Shown here piece after piece: positions 33,530 through 45,500 of a DNA stretch of 64,000 bases (position 1 is its first letter; every line of letters starts with the position of its first letter). The DNA lies in NCBI RefSeq assembly GCF_018873765.1, contig NC_057922.1, forward strand, positions 8,569,563 to 8,633,562, in the 5' to 3' direction. The stretch comes from Telopea speciosissima. Its lineage: Eukaryota > Streptophyta > Magnoliopsida > Proteales > Proteaceae. A program made the position numbers and the translations under genes. The notes beneath the pieces are model-generated. The model was not told where the DNA came from. It saw only the letters and a list, made by a program, of their open reading frames with translations, and searched no databases.

Positions 33530-34120
33530 CGGTGATCTATTGTGTTGAACCGGAGATAGGTTTTAAAATGCATTATCGGTGATGGAATCGGTTAGAGTCA
33601 ATTCTGATTCAAATCGGCCTGAATCAGGAATCAATTAAGGAATCACCATCCCAATTCCGATTCACGCTCTAGTGATTAAGATTAGTGGAAATTGGGATCG
33701 GTGTCCAATTTCATTACGAATTGGCTGATTCACCATCTGATTCTTTGTATTTGAAACCCTGACCGAAGACTCACTCAGATCGGACGGTCACTGAGAATTG
33801 GCAGATTCACCGATCATTCATTCATATTCAATTGACCGATATCGGCCAAGGTCAGTCCCAAAATTAGACCAATTTGGCAAGGTATTCTTGGATCGTTTCC
33901 TAGATCGGTCAACTCGGTTGGATCGGCCTATCTAATCGGATATTTGTCATTTTTTGTTATTTTGACCAATCCGTACCGATTTGCAATATTTTAGACCAAT
34001 CTAATCCCAATACATTAAAACATTTTGGTCATTTTTGAGCGATTCAAACCGATTTGACCGATTCGGATCGGTATCGGCCCTTGACCGATTCCGAGTCCGA
34101 TACCTGGATTACGAACCTTG
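33530..34120. repeat. Degenerate ATCGG-type repeats upstream of a PPR gene
   Basis: Dense drifting words gaatcgg, gattcacc, gatcgg and ccgatt. Begins with 'ggttttaaaatgcattatcggtg'-like sequence and ends at 'acgaaccttg', like similar patches at 52245-52510 and 20400-20625. Confidence 0.5.
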
Positions 34121-34328
34121 CTCCAACCTATAGCTTTTGTTGGCGACACACTCTTTCATTCACTATCTAAAATCAGGCTTATTTGATCAGTAAGCACACG
34201 AATTAGAACACTTAAGAAGTAAATACTACGCAGTACTGCACTACTGCTCAAAGCTTAAGCGTTCCTCCTGATTCTGTGGAGCAAGAACAATCGCTTCTGT
34301 CTCTCTCTAGGGACTGGGAAGTATCCTT

Positions 34329-34348
34329 CTCTCTCTCTCTCTCTCTCT
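34329..34348. repeat. CT microsatellite in the presumed PPR 5' region
   Basis: About ten CT units just upstream of the PPR gene that starts at 34463. Pyrimidine-rich tracts are common near plant transcription start regions. Confidence 0.8.
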
Positions 34349-34448
34349 GTTGTTTGTGTGTATAAGTGACCCAAAATGCTAGCCAGTGCAAGGTGAACGT
34401 TGGTCTACATGGAGTTAGAAGATTTGAATTGAACACATCCCGCCCTCC

Positions 34449-34472
34449 ATGCCTTGTTTTACATGGGTGTGA
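34449..34472 (+). promoter_or_regulatory. Short upstream ORF overlapping the PPR start codon
   Basis: An ATG at 34449 in another frame encodes MPCFTWV and stops at 34470-34472, so the stop lies 5 nt past the main ATG (34463-34465). If transcribed, it could lower or tune initiation at the main start. Confidence 0.4.
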
Positions 34473-36598
34473 ATGCAGCCTCCGTACTTAACCGTCTCCT
34501 TCAGAAGAACACCCAGAGAACCAAAACACCACCCACCAATTCTATTGCCGTTACCAAGTCCATTAAAGCTCACCTCCAATCTGGTAGCCTCAAAAAAGCC
34601 GTCTCAACCCTCTTTGCTTCTCCTGTACCTGTCCCTTTTTATATTTACGGTCGTCTCTTCAAAATATGCTCTTCCAGTCTTGCAATTGTTGAAGTCCGAA
34701 AGGTTGAATCCCATCTTGTAACTTTCCATCTCCACCCACCAATCTTTCTTCTCAATCGAGCTATTGAAGCTTACGGAAAGTGTGGTTGTTTGAAGGATGC
34801 AAGGGAACTGTTCGAAGAAATGCCTCAAAGAGATGGTGGGTCATGGAATGCGATAATCACTGCATATTCACAAGGCGACTTTGCTGAGAAGGCATTAACA
34901 ATGTTCTCCCGTATGAATAAGTTGGGAGTTGCTGCTAACGAAATCACCTTTGCTAGTGTTCTTGGGTCTTGTGCTGTGATTTTATCTTTGTTTCTTTCCA
35001 GGCAAGTGCATGGGCTTATTATAAGATATGGTCTTTGCTGGAATGTGATATTGTGCAGTTCATTGGTTGATGTTTATGGGAAATGCCGGATTATTGGTGA
35101 TGCACGTAGAATGTTTGATGAGATCCCCAACCCGAATTCTGTTTCTTGGAATGTGATTGTTAGGAGATATCTTGAGATGGGTGATGAAAGGGAAGCAATA
35201 ACAATGTTTTTCAAAATGGTCAAGGCAAATGTTAGGCAGTTGAATTTTACATTCTCTAATGCTCTTACTGCTTGTTCAAGTATCTCTGCACTCAACGAGG
35301 GGTATCAGATCCACGACGTTGCAATTAAGGTTGGTTTCGAAGAGGATACTGTAGTTATGAACTCGCTTATTAATATGTATGCAAAATGCGGAGGTTTGGA
35401 GGATGCTTGTCAGCTTTTTGATCAACCTGGTTCGCAAAATGTGATTTCTTGGACTTCAATTGTGTCAGGCTATGCAACAATCGGGAGGACTGCAGAGGCA
35501 AGGGAGCTCTTTAATAAGATGCCTGAAAGGAGTGTAGTCTCTTGGAATGCAATGTTGGCAGGGTATGTAAAGTTTCTTCAGTGGGAGGAAGCCTTGGATT
35601 TTGTCTTATGGATGCGCAAAACCACCAATGATATTGACCACGTGACACTCAGTTTGATCCTTAATCTGTGTGCGGGGAGTTCAGATGTTGAATTAGGGAA
35701 ACAAGTTCATGGGTTTGTCTATAGGCATGGGTTCTTCTCTGATCTTTTTGTTAGCAATGGACTCCTTGACATGTATGGGAAGTGTCGGAGCTTTAGGTAT
35801 TCTAGGGCTTGGTTCTTTGAGATGGGTCGTTGGCGTGATAGAGTTTCTTGGAATTCTTTAATCAGTAGTTATGCTCGTCATCATCAGAGTGAAGTAGCTA
35901 TGGAAATTTTTCGGGAGATGCTATGGGAGACAACACCAAGTGAGTTCACATTTGGAACCCTCTTAGCAGCTTGTGCAAATATCTTCACACTTAAACAAGG
36001 CAAGCAAATCCATGGGTACATGATCAGGAATGGTTATGAGATTGATCTTGTTGTCAGAGGAGCTTTGGTTGACATGTACTCTAAATGCCGGTGTCTTGAA
36101 TATGCCCTCAAGGTTTTTAAAGAGGCAGTTTCACAGGATGTGATCTTATGGAACTCCATGCTTTTGGGGTGTGCTCACAATGGAAGAGGTGCGGATGTTC
36201 TTGAATTGTTTGGGTTGATGCAGAAGGAAGGAATTAAAGCTGATCATGTCACGTTTCAAGGGATTTTACTTGCTTGTATTGGTGAGGGATTTGTTGATAT
36301 TGGTAGGCAGTATTTCGATTCAATGAGTGATAGGTACTGTATCATACCTAGGCTAGAGCATTATGAATGCATGATTGAGCTCTTTGCTAGGTATGGTGTC
36401 ATTGATGAGCTTGAGGATTTTATTAAGAGAATGCCATTTGATCCAACTGTAGAAATGTTGACTAGAATCTTCGATGCTTGTAGAGAACATGAGCATTCAA
36501 GGTTGGGAGAATGGGCTGCACAACGCCTTAATGAATTCAGACCCTTAACTCCATTTCGATTTGAGACTTTGTCTGAACCTGATTTGGGCAAGTTGTGA
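34463..36598 (+). CDS. PPR protein, counterpart of Arabidopsis At3g26540
   Basis: PPR proteins bind organellar RNA and act in editing, splicing or stability in mitochondria or plastids. The first ATG in frame is 34463 (MGVNAASVLNRLLQ), giving 711 residues in one exon. Nearly the whole protein is a PLS-type PPR tract with spaced motifs such as LLNRAIEAYGKCGCLKDARE, VDVYGKCR, SWNAMLAGY and VDMYSKCRCLEYALKVFKEA. The last part (EHYECMIELFARYG; PFDPTVEMLTRIFDACREHE; GEWAAQRLNEF) is a degenerate E-like ending with no DYW domain. From memory the order and wording closely follow At3g26540, including FLLNRAIEAYGKCGC and the MLTRI..AC ending. The frame is intact. Organelle targeting is expected for the family but not provable here. 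Confidence 0.9.
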   Translation: MGVNAASVLNRLLQKNTQRTKTPPTNSIAVTKSIKAHLQSGSLKKAVSTLFASPVPVPFYIYGRLFKICSSSLAIVEVRKVESHLVTFHLHPPIFLLNRAIEAYGKCGCLKDARELFEEMPQRDGGSWNAIITAYSQGDFAEKALTMFSRMNKLGVAANEITFASVLGSCAVILSLFLSRQVHGLIIRYGLCWNVILCSSLVDVYGKCRIIGDARRMFDEIPNPNSVSWNVIVRRYLEMGDEREAITMFFKMVKANVRQLNFTFSNALTACSSISALNEGYQIHDVAIKVGFEEDTVVMNSLINMYAKCGGLEDACQLFDQPGSQNVISWTSIVSGYATIGRTAEARELFNKMPERSVVSWNAMLAGYVKFLQWEEALDFVLWMRKTTNDIDHVTLSLILNLCAGSSDVELGKQVHGFVYRHGFFSDLFVSNGLLDMYGKCRSFRYSRAWFFEMGRWRDRVSWNSLISSYARHHQSEVAMEIFREMLWETTPSEFTFGTLLAACANIFTLKQGKQIHGYMIRNGYEIDLVVRGALVDMYSKCRCLEYALKVFKEAVSQDVILWNSMLLGCAHNGRGADVLELFGLMQKEGIKADHVTFQGILLACIGEGFVDIGRQYFDSMSDRYCIIPRLEHYECMIELFARYGVIDELEDFIKRMPFDPTVEMLTRIFDACREHEHSRLGEWAAQRLNEFRPLTPFRFETLSEPDLGKL

Positions 36599-38583
36599 TC
36601 ATTAAATGCAGAAGCACAGGAATCTTATTAATCATGGATTTCTCTCATGAGGCTGTTATTTGATCCGGAATCTCTCTATGCAAAGCTACAGTTAATCTTC
36701 ATTCTTGAAAGTTGAAACATTTTATTTCCTTGCCATTATGGAGCTGAGCATTCTTAACTTGAAGAGTGACTGAAGTCAGCTGGATATAGTCTCCACCTCT
36801 GCCAGATAGGCCAGAAGCTTTGTTAAAATTTCATATGCCTCAAGTCAAAACTTATTACTGACTTCGATGGTTTCCGAAGTATTCCCAAGATCTTCTATTT
36901 AATTATCAATTCTTTAATGCTTACTCACATACTTTCTCCTTCAATGTACCTATTATTTCTCAACAAAGAAAAAGAAGTTTTAAGTTCTTTCATGCTGTCT
37001 GGTGAAGTTAATTACAGTGCTTGATGGTTGAAAACATTACACTTCATGGGACTACATAGGAAATGGAATGGTTGATATATTGCTTTTTATTTAAGTGGAA
37101 GACTACAGAAGGATGTGGGAAAAGACCTTCGATATAAAATAAAACACACACATAACTGAAACAATGAGAAAAACAAAAGAAGTTACACCAACCTACACAT
37201 GGTTGACCCTCAATTCTAATTACCATTTTCTTAACCAATAAATTGTTGACCATTAATCAGCCTGTATAAAAATTGAAGTTTAGGTTAAGCACAAAACCAA
37301 ATTTGGACAGTTAGGAGAAGAACGATTGACACCTGGTATTAGAGAAACTTGGACTTCTCCCAAGGATATTCAAATGTTTCTGTGGGTCTGCTCCCCAGTA
37401 CCTCCTACTAAGTGAGGAAGCTTTTGTGGAGTAACACATTGCTTGTTGGAATACGGAGTTTGTGAGAGAACTGCAACAACAGGGACTTCTAGTCTATCTA
37501 GACTTCCTAGGGAAGTCTGAGTTGATAATGGTTAGAGCAGAATGCTAGTGCTGCTATCTCCGATGCCATCAGGGGAGACCCATTTGATGACATTTTGAAA
37601 GAGTGCGGAGAAGGTGAAATGGTACCATCATCACTAGATAAGGGTTTCCTGCTGCTCCAAATCTCTTAGCCATCAAAGGCTCTAGCAGTTTTTTCCAATT
37701 CAGTTTTGAAGTTTCAATCAGGGCAGCATGGCTACTGCAAGTGCTCCTATTACTAGGAAGGAGGATGTTTTAAAAATTATGGGTGAATTCACTATAAAAC
37801 TATGTTTTTGATTGATTTGGTGTTTTTTAATTTTACCAAGGTTTATGTATTTGTTTCCGATATTTCTCTTTAGAATTTGCCTGGTCAGTTTGTTTACAAA
37901 GCCTTGGTAGATCTCAGATCTCTTCAGATCTCCAGAATAGATCATATTCTCATTAATGGATGCTGGATGTTTCTGCTATCTATTCTGATTACTGGAAGTG
38001 TTCAGTTCCCCTGTACTTCTGAAGAAGTTACCTGTGTGGTCTTTTTGTTTCTCATTCGATAGCTGGTGTGATCCTGACAATGTTACAGCGGTGTTGTCAT
38101 CATTGGTACAAACATGCCCATGTGGTCACTGAGAAGGCCTATTACTGTGGATTCAATAACGATGAATTCTAATACTATAATTCTTGCCATCAAAGGTAAG
38201 AGACTGTAACTTGAATGAATTACTTGTGATGTGCATTCAGAACTTCAGAATTTAATTGTTACGGCTATGGGGGTCATGAATGTAAGGGGGAAAAAGAGGA
38301 ACTAATGATATATTGGAGCTCCTTTTTAATTTTCTCCGTCTTGTTTCAGTTATCCCTTCATCTCTCATGTAATGTGGTGCAAGTAGTTGGGACATGCAGG
38401 TCAAATTAAACATAATCCAAAAATCTAATGTTGTGGATCATTTTGAGGGTAATAGAAAAGAATTTCAAATTTCATCCTTATATTACCAAGAACTGTACCT
38501 TAAATATTTATTAAAAAGAAGAGCAAGAGAGTTTATTCATTACATACTTGAGTTAACAATCCATCATCTTCATCAAGAATGAA
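36599..38583. other. Spacer between two convergent PPR genes
   Basis: No gene I can support. Short open frames (for example 37877-38062) have no recognisable motif. It holds the 3' ends of both flanking genes, with no evident repeat cluster. Confidence 0.45.
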
Positions 38584-40299
38584 TTAGTGGCCATCATGGG
38601 GAAAGGGTAGAAAACCTGCTTCCTTCATCTGGTCTGCTAGGATATTGATTACTTCATAAATTTCTTCTGTTTGACAATGGGACTTGTCTTCTGCCACAAA
38701 CCAATGTCTAGCATTTCTCACTTCAATAATACTATAAGCTACTTCCTTTTTCAAACCCCTCTCCTTCATGAGTGACCTCACTCGACGTGAATCATCCCAT
38801 CTCTTTGCTGCAGCATAAATGTTTGAGAGCATAACATATCTTGCAGCGTTCCAAGGTTCTAGTTCAAAGAGAGCTTCTGCAGCCCTTCTTGCAAGATCCA
38901 AGTTTCCATGGACCCGACAACCACCCAATAGTGCACCCCACATCCCGATGTGATCCGGTCCATGAGGTGCAATATTGATCAGCTCCACTGCCTCCTCAAG
39001 TCTGTTCATTCGTCCCAGCATGTCAATCAGGATTGCATAGTGGTCTGACCTTGGGCATACACCAAAGTCCTTTTCCATCAGCTCTAAGAAATGTCTTCCT
39101 TTGGATACTAAACCTGTATGGCTACATGCAGTTAACACCCCAAGAAATGTTACATGATTTGGGATTACACTTTCCTCTGTCATCTTATTGAATACCATGA
39201 GTGATTCCTCCCCATATCCATTCTGAGCAAATCCAGTGATCATTGAGTTCCAAGAGATGATATCCTTCTCAGGGATTTTCTCAAACAACCTTTTAGCTGA
39301 TTTCATATCACCACACTTGGCATACATGTCAATTAAAGCATTAAATATAAACACATTGAACAGGTTACTTCTATCACCATTTCTGGTAATGCACCCATGA
39401 AGCTGTTTTCCACGTTCAATGAGCGCCAGATCTGCACAAGCACTTAATAGACCAACAAAAGTGAATGCACTAGGTGGGATACCCTCGTCCTGCATCTGCT
39501 CAAACAAATTCAATGCCTCAGCTCCCCGCCCATTTTGTGCAAGTCCTGTGATTAGAGCAGTCCACGAGATGGCATTCTTGACTGGCATCTGATTAAATAT
39601 CCAATGGGCTTTTTCTAGTTGTGATGCCCTTGCATAAGCAACGACCATTGAAGTCCATGAAACAACATCCCTTTCGGCCATTCGACTGAAGACTTTGTAT
39701 GAAGCATCAGGGTCACCACACTTTCCATATGCATCAATTAAAACATTGTACATTATAAGATTTATTTCCATGCCAATCACAGCCAATGCTCCATGGACCT
39801 GACGCAAGAGTTGTAGTGTTCCCAAGTTAGCACAAGTACTCACCATACTGACAAACGTGTACTTATCAATCAGCAGAGCATTATACTGTTTCTGCATCTT
39901 CTTAAAGACATCAATCGCTTGTTTGTGAGACCCATGATGGCTTAACCCTGAAATAATAGAATTATAGCTAACCAGGTTTGGTTCCGGCATTTCATCAAAC
40001 AAATTCTGAGCTCTATCAAAAAGACCAAATCTACAAGAAGCAGAAATGATTGTATTCCATGAGTGCGTGTTCTTGATTGGGAGTTCATCAAAAGCATTGT
40101 GAGCACTTTCAATAGAATCGCATTTCGAGTACATGTGGATGATACGGTTAGCGAGGAAGACGTTGACATTGAGAGCAGTTTTGATTAGATGACAATGGAT
40201 AAGTCTTCCCAGCTTCAGATGTCTGGTTGCGAGGCACTTCTCAATAAGGGATGCGTAGTGATGTATAGGATCAACGACTTTGGTGCTGCCGTTGAGCAT
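38584..40299 (-). CDS. PPR protein, PLS class with E and E+ ending
   Basis: An intronless organelle-type RNA-binding PPR gene of 571 residues. The true ATG is at 40299 ([20 protein letters not shown]); the open frame upstream of it has no ATG. The PPR tract shows repeated [66 protein letters not shown] and [13 protein letters not shown]. The C-terminus has the E motif ([14 protein letters not shown]...[14 protein letters not shown]) and the E+ region ([20 protein letters not shown]), then ends FPHDGH with no DYW deaminase domain. Proteins with this ending commonly recruit a DYW partner for C-to-U editing. It diverges from the PPR gene at 40525. The frame is fully open. I cannot assign a specific Arabidopsis counterpart. 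Confidence 0.88.
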   Translation of the reverse strand: MLNGSTKVVDPIHHYASLIEKCLATRHLKLGRLIHCHLIKTALNVNVFLANRIIHMYSKCDSIESAHNAFDELPIKNTHSWNTIISASCRFGLFDRAQNLFDEMPEPNLVSYNSIISGLSHHGSHKQAIDVFKKMQKQYNALLIDKYTFVSMVSTCANLGTLQLLRQVHGALAVIGMEINLIMYNVLIDAYGKCGDPDASYKVFSRMAERDVVSWTSMVVAYARASQLEKAHWIFNQMPVKNAISWTALITGLAQNGRGAEALNLFEQMQDEGIPPSAFTFVGLLSACADLALIERGKQLHGCITRNGDRSNLFNVFIFNALIDMYAKCGDMKSAKRLFEKIPEKDIISWNSMITGFAQNGYGEESLMVFNKMTEESVIPNHVTFLGVLTACSHTGLVSKGRHFLELMEKDFGVCPRSDHYAILIDMLGRMNRLEEAVELINIAPHGPDHIGMWGALLGGCRVHGNLDLARRAAEALFELEPWNAARYVMLSNIYAAAKRWDDSRRVRSLMKERGLKKEVAYSIIEVRNARHWFVAEDKSHCQTEEIYEVINILADQMKEAGFLPFPHDGH

Positions 40300-40524
40300 T
40301 ACAACTCCAACGGTAAAAGCAACTTCCAAGAGTACTGCTAAATATAACTCACCCAAAGTGTCTCAAATTTCAGTGGGACCCACCACGAGTGGGCCCTACC
40401 TAATGATACTTATTTTGCCTGGATGAACTGGAGCAATATTTTTTTGTCTTTAACCCTTAGATTCAGTTTCAGTTAGAAATTCGGAGACTCACTTTTTGTG
40501 AGAATGATTTCATAATTGTTGAAA
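40300..40524. promoter_or_regulatory. Divergent promoter between two PPR genes, with a site II-like TGGGCC
   Basis: Only 225 bp separate the two start codons. It contains TGGGCC at 40390-40395 inside gtgggccctac, and tgggaccca nearby. TGGGCY 'site II' elements are typical of plant promoters of organelle-related nuclear genes, so it may serve both directions; this is inference. Confidence 0.5.
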
Positions 40525-42570
40525 ATGGACCTTGTTCTCCATTTCTACGTTCATCTGTTGCGATCTTGCAACAGTAGCCGTTCGATCAAGCAAGGCAAGC
40601 AGCTCCATGTTCATCTGCTCAAAATGGGTCTATTGAATTCTGTGACATTCATCGGTAACTACCTACTGCAGTTGTATACGAGGTGGGGTGACTTGACTGA
40701 TGCGCGGTTGTTGTTCGATGAAATGCCTCAAAGAAACTGTTTTTCATGGAATACTATGATAGAGGCCTACCTGAAATCTGGAAACAAGGAAGATTCACTT
40801 GGGTTATTTAATTCCATGCCCCACAAGAATGATTTCTCATGGACTGCAGTCATCTCAAGTCTAGTAAAATCAGGTGACCTTGATACAGCTGGAAGACTGT
40901 TCAATGAAATGCCTGTCAAAAATGGGGTTGCATGGAATTCAATGATTCATGGGTACGTACGCCATGGATATCCAGAACAAGCTCTGAGGCTCTTTAAGGA
41001 TTTGTGTTCAGAGCCTGGCGAAACATCGCAAACTGATACCTTTGTTCTCGCGACAGTTATTGGTGCCTGCGCCAATGTTGCAGCCCTTGATTGGGGTAAG
41101 CAAATCCATACTCGCATTCTCATCACTGATGTGGAGTTTGATTTGGTGCTTGGGAGTTCCCTTGTTAACATGTATGGGAAATGTGGGGATTTGGATAGTG
41201 CGAGTCGTGCTTTGGAATTGATGCCGGAATCAGATGACTTCTCTGTATCATCATTGATCACTGGATATGCAAGTTGTGGTAGGTTGGGTGATGCCAGAAG
41301 AATTTTTGATAGAATAAGTAGCCCATGTGTCGTGGTGTGGAACTCCATGATCGCTGGATATGTTGCCAATAATGAAGTAGGGGAAGCAGTAGATCTCTTC
41401 ACTAAGATGCGAAGAGATGGAATTCAAGCAGACACCTCTACTCTCGCCAGTGTTTTAAGTGCTTGCATTAGCATGCGCAATATTACCAATGGTAAGCAAA
41501 TGCATGTTCATTGTTACAAAGTTGGGGTTATTCATGATATTATCATTTCTAGTGTTCTTGTTGACATGTACTCCAAGTGTGGAAGACCAAATGATGCTTG
41601 CAAATTCTTTGGCGAGCTGAAAAATTATGACACGGTGTTGCTCAATTCTATAATATCTTTATACTCCAGTTGTGAAAGAATCGAAGATGCAAGATGGGTC
41701 TTTGAGACAATGCCCGTTAGGAGCTTGATCTCCTGGAATTCTATGATAGTGGGCTATAGTCAAAATGGCTGTGCTGTTGAGGCTCTAAAACTTTTCTGTG
41801 AGATGCATAGGCTAGATTTAAGGATGGACAAGGTTAGCCTGGCCAGTGCAATTAGTGCTTGTGCTAGCATTTGTTCTCTGGACTTTGGCAAGCAGATCTT
41901 TGCTCGAGGCACTGTCACCGGCCTTGAGTCTGATCAGATCATCTCCACCTCCCTCATTGATCTCTACTGCAAGTGTGGTAACATTAAAGATGGAAGAAAA
42001 CTGTTTGAAGAAATGACAAAAATTGATGCGGTCCCCTGGAACTCAATGTTGGTTGGTTATGCTACAAATGGTTATGGGATTGAAGCATTGAAGTTATTTG
42101 ATGAGATGATATATGCTGGTGTTCGTCCTAATGGCATTACGTTCACAGGTGTATTGTCTGCCTGTGACCACTGTGGACTAGTTGAGGAGGGAAAGATATG
42201 GTTTCATTCAATGAAATGGGAGTATCAAATTGAGCCAGGGATTGAGCACTACTCATGCATGATTGACCTGTTTGCCCGTGCAGGCTTCCTTAAGGAAGCA
42301 ATGGATCTCATTAACCTGATGCCATTTGAAGCGGATGCAAGCATGTGGTCATCGGTGTTGAGAGGATGTATGTCTCATGGAGATGAAGCGCTTGGGAGAA
42401 AGGTGGCACAGTATATTATTATGCTTGATTATGTTGATTCAAGTGCTTATGTGCAGCTGGCTAGCTTATATGCGACTTCTGGGGATTGGGAGAAATCTGC
42501 ACAAGTTAGAAAGACGATGCAAGATAGGAGAATCAGAAAGAATCCTGGTCGCAGTTGGGTGGATAGCTGA
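40525..42570 (+). CDS. PPR protein, counterpart of Arabidopsis At1g77010
   Basis: Intronless, 681 residues from the ATG at 40525 (MDLVLHFYVHLLRSCNSSRS), matching the At1g77010 start MDVDLRSYVRLLRSC as I recall it. The PPR tract is collinear with that protein: NYLLQLYTRWGDLTDARLLF, FSWNTMIEAYLKSGNKEDSL, SLVNMYGKCGD, SSLITGYASCGRLGDARRIF, VVWNSMIAGYVANNE, SLIDLYCKCGNIKDGRKLFE, and the E-type ending WSSVLRGCMSHGDEALGRKV ... RKNPGRSWVDS. At1g77010 is annotated as mitochondrial. No DYW domain. The frame is intact and all motifs look well kept, so it is probably functional. Confidence 0.92.
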   Translation: MDLVLHFYVHLLRSCNSSRSIKQGKQLHVHLLKMGLLNSVTFIGNYLLQLYTRWGDLTDARLLFDEMPQRNCFSWNTMIEAYLKSGNKEDSLGLFNSMPHKNDFSWTAVISSLVKSGDLDTAGRLFNEMPVKNGVAWNSMIHGYVRHGYPEQALRLFKDLCSEPGETSQTDTFVLATVIGACANVAALDWGKQIHTRILITDVEFDLVLGSSLVNMYGKCGDLDSASRALELMPESDDFSVSSLITGYASCGRLGDARRIFDRISSPCVVVWNSMIAGYVANNEVGEAVDLFTKMRRDGIQADTSTLASVLSACISMRNITNGKQMHVHCYKVGVIHDIIISSVLVDMYSKCGRPNDACKFFGELKNYDTVLLNSIISLYSSCERIEDARWVFETMPVRSLISWNSMIVGYSQNGCAVEALKLFCEMHRLDLRMDKVSLASAISACASICSLDFGKQIFARGTVTGLESDQIISTSLIDLYCKCGNIKDGRKLFEEMTKIDAVPWNSMLVGYATNGYGIEALKLFDEMIYAGVRPNGITFTGVLSACDHCGLVEEGKIWFHSMKWEYQIEPGIEHYSCMIDLFARAGFLKEAMDLINLMPFEADASMWSSVLRGCMSHGDEALGRKVAQYIIMLDYVDSSAYVQLASLYATSGDWEKSAQVRKTMQDRRIRKNPGRSWVDS

Positions 42571-45500
42571 GCAAGAAAATTTGATCAATGTGTTTGTTCT
42601 ATACACCTTGAAGGGTCATGGTTCATTCTGGACTCCTATTTTTTGCTCTATTTATGCTAGCATGGCTCCCCTCCCTCTTCAACTTCCTGGCATAAGGTCC
42701 TGATTTGGTAATTTCACATTATGAATGATGAACCCTAGTTGTTCCAACTTGGGTCTATGTCTCACGTGGTGATTTGTCCCTAGTTCTTTCAGAATGTGAC
42801 AGACTGGAGAATTCACTTTTCCTCTTTGAAGAGATACACATATTGGATTCAGTTGCTTTCAATTTGATTATTCAGCTGAGGGAGATCTTTGGCTCACCTT
42901 GACGGAGAACTTCAGGCCAACAGGGTTCATGCTTGGTAGCGTTCTGCGCTCTGCTTCATTCTTCTTTCCAGGAGAGCATGGGACCATAATCCATTTTGAA
43001 TCTGACTCAAGTCACACTTGCTCTTGAAAGTGTAAAATCAAATCTGAGTTGATTGATCCTTCAATGAATTTTTTTTCTTATATTGGTTTCAGAGAAGACT
43101 TTGGAATGCCATGCCATGATCATGTGTTTCACTTGAAGTGGATGCATGTGTGAAGCACTAGAATTCTCTTGAATAACCTAAGTGTGGTACCATAGCCAAG
43201 TGCTTCAGTTTAGGGGTCACGAATTTGTATTTGTGGGATTTTCTTTTGAGCTTGAAACTCTTTGAAAGAGTTGGAGAGAGGATGCTGAAGTTGGACTCCT
43301 CTCTTCTTGTTGTCTAGGATGTTTTTGGGATGAAGGGTATAATTCAAGTGGAATTTGGAGAAGGCGAGTGGATGCAGAGAAGTAGGATCAGGAACCATGT
43401 CTTTGTTTTTAGGGTGAACCAAATACTGCGTCATGGAGGCAAAGCCATCTTTATCAATATTAAGATTGCTGTACCAGGATATGCTGTTCTGGAGTGTATC
43501 TATCAACAGCTCAAAATGTGGTTTCAGATAAGGGGAAGAATGAAGCAGAAAAGATAACAGGAGTTGATTATTCATGCGATTATCTGTTCTCCTCTTCTGT
43601 TTCCTTGTTACATGGATAATTGAGTATGGCAAGGCAAACCTGATGGATGATTGTGTCATGGAAGAGTCAACCTAATGTCTTGCTCAAGTTGTTATTCTAT
43701 ACAGAAGTTCGCAGTATTTTTATCAACATGATTATAGTGGACCCTGGGGTTTATTGTTTCACATTATTCTAAAAGGCCTTGTCAACTTTAATCTATATAA
43801 TCGGGACAATCAGGGAAACGAACAGAGAACGGTGCTTTCTATGACACTTTCATGTACTCGTTTGCATGAGGGCCTTCTTGTAGTTATGAACTCATATGTC
43901 ATCTTTTATGGATTAAAATTGGGGTCGGAACCGTTGCAGTATCTAAACTGAAGATTGACAGTTTCAAGCAATGCATCAGTCATTAGTAGGAATTTCTTCG
44001 AAGTAGTTTAGCATACCAAAATGGCAACCGACTTGCTTGATCATTACCATCCATACTCTTGCCTTTTCAATGCCACTGCCTACTTTTGGAGACTCAGTCA
44101 TGAATGGATTTTGGATTTAACTGACAAACTTTGAACAAGCATTGCTGATTTATTTGACAATGATAACCGTCTATGATTTGGATACAGGAAAAGTTTTCAA
44201 AGGTATTCGGTGTTCTGATTCAGCTTTTCTATGGAAGAGTTGTAAATTAACAACTCAAGGATTGCATTTAGGGGGAGAAAAGATCATATTTCAAGTAGCA
44301 AATCAAGGGAAGCAAAAAAAAGAATCAGAAAAAGAACTTTCTCAGTGAGAATGGAATTTGGTTGAGCCGGTAATGTTGGCAGTGCCATTGCTATGAGGTG
44401 GTGGAATTGCATATAGAAAATGTATTTGTCTATTATAGCTTTGAGATAAAGACCAATGATCCATCTTGAGGCATGTGCAGCTAGAAACTGGATTTATCTG
44501 TTATGGCTAGAGGATGAAGACCAAGGACCCATCTTGCCCAAAAATAGTTTCTTCAAGCTCTACAAGTACTTAGAGGGGGGGTGTCTAGCAGTAAATGACT
44601 GTGGCAAAGGTTCTGTACTGGCTTTGAGTCTGATCCACAATAAAAGACAGCTCGACATTATATTAAAACTAAAGGTTTTCTATTCTGCACACAGCAGAAA
44701 ACATTATGTAATCTGCACATTTGTTTGTGCCATGTGGAAGGATGATAATTGGCAATTCAGACCTTTGGATATTTAGATAACGTCCTTGATATACCAGTTG
44801 TCAAATCTTTTAACTCAAATTTATTCAAGTTTCTCTCATGTATTTCCATGCATTTTTCAGCCATCCTTGTCTTGGCATGACTCCTCCTATGGTCCTGATT
44901 TCTTCCACTGTTGGGATTCTGGTTGATTAAAAACTCAGGTCACCTTTAGATTGATTGCATTTTATTGCTTGAACTAAGTAAACCTTAGAAACCAAAGTGA
45001 TACTTTGCATCTGTAATCTAACTTGAAGCTCATATTGTTTCCCCCTAGCATTGCAGAAAGAGAAGAAATGGCCTTACAATTGCTATAGTGGTGAGTAACT
45101 GAAATATGCACCACTCATGTATTCTAACACATTACTTACATAAAATTGGAAATCTTCTGTTCTGCAGGTGGGTGGGTGGGAGTTACCTGGCTTATGATGG
45201 ATGAGGTAGCTAGATTTGTTTACAACTAGTAGGAATTTAAACCTTCACCTAAATTTGTATAAATTTCTATTCTTTCGGTAAAGCCGATTTTATTTAGACT
45301 CCGCAGTGGCGGGGTCCTCGTGCACTGGGTACAATACTGGAATTACCTTTTCTATGATTGCTCTACATCAGAATTAAGTTAAATAATTATAAATTAATTA
45401 AATTAACAGGATTTCCGACATTGAATATCTAAAGATAGCTTAATTTACACTTGAGAATGTCTGAAAGGGACCTTGTAAACCTGCTACTTTGGAGATGTGG

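Noticed and set aside
43210-43659. 149-codon minus-strand frame downstream of the PPR cluster
   Set aside because: No motif, no good start, and local DNA looks like UTR or spacer.
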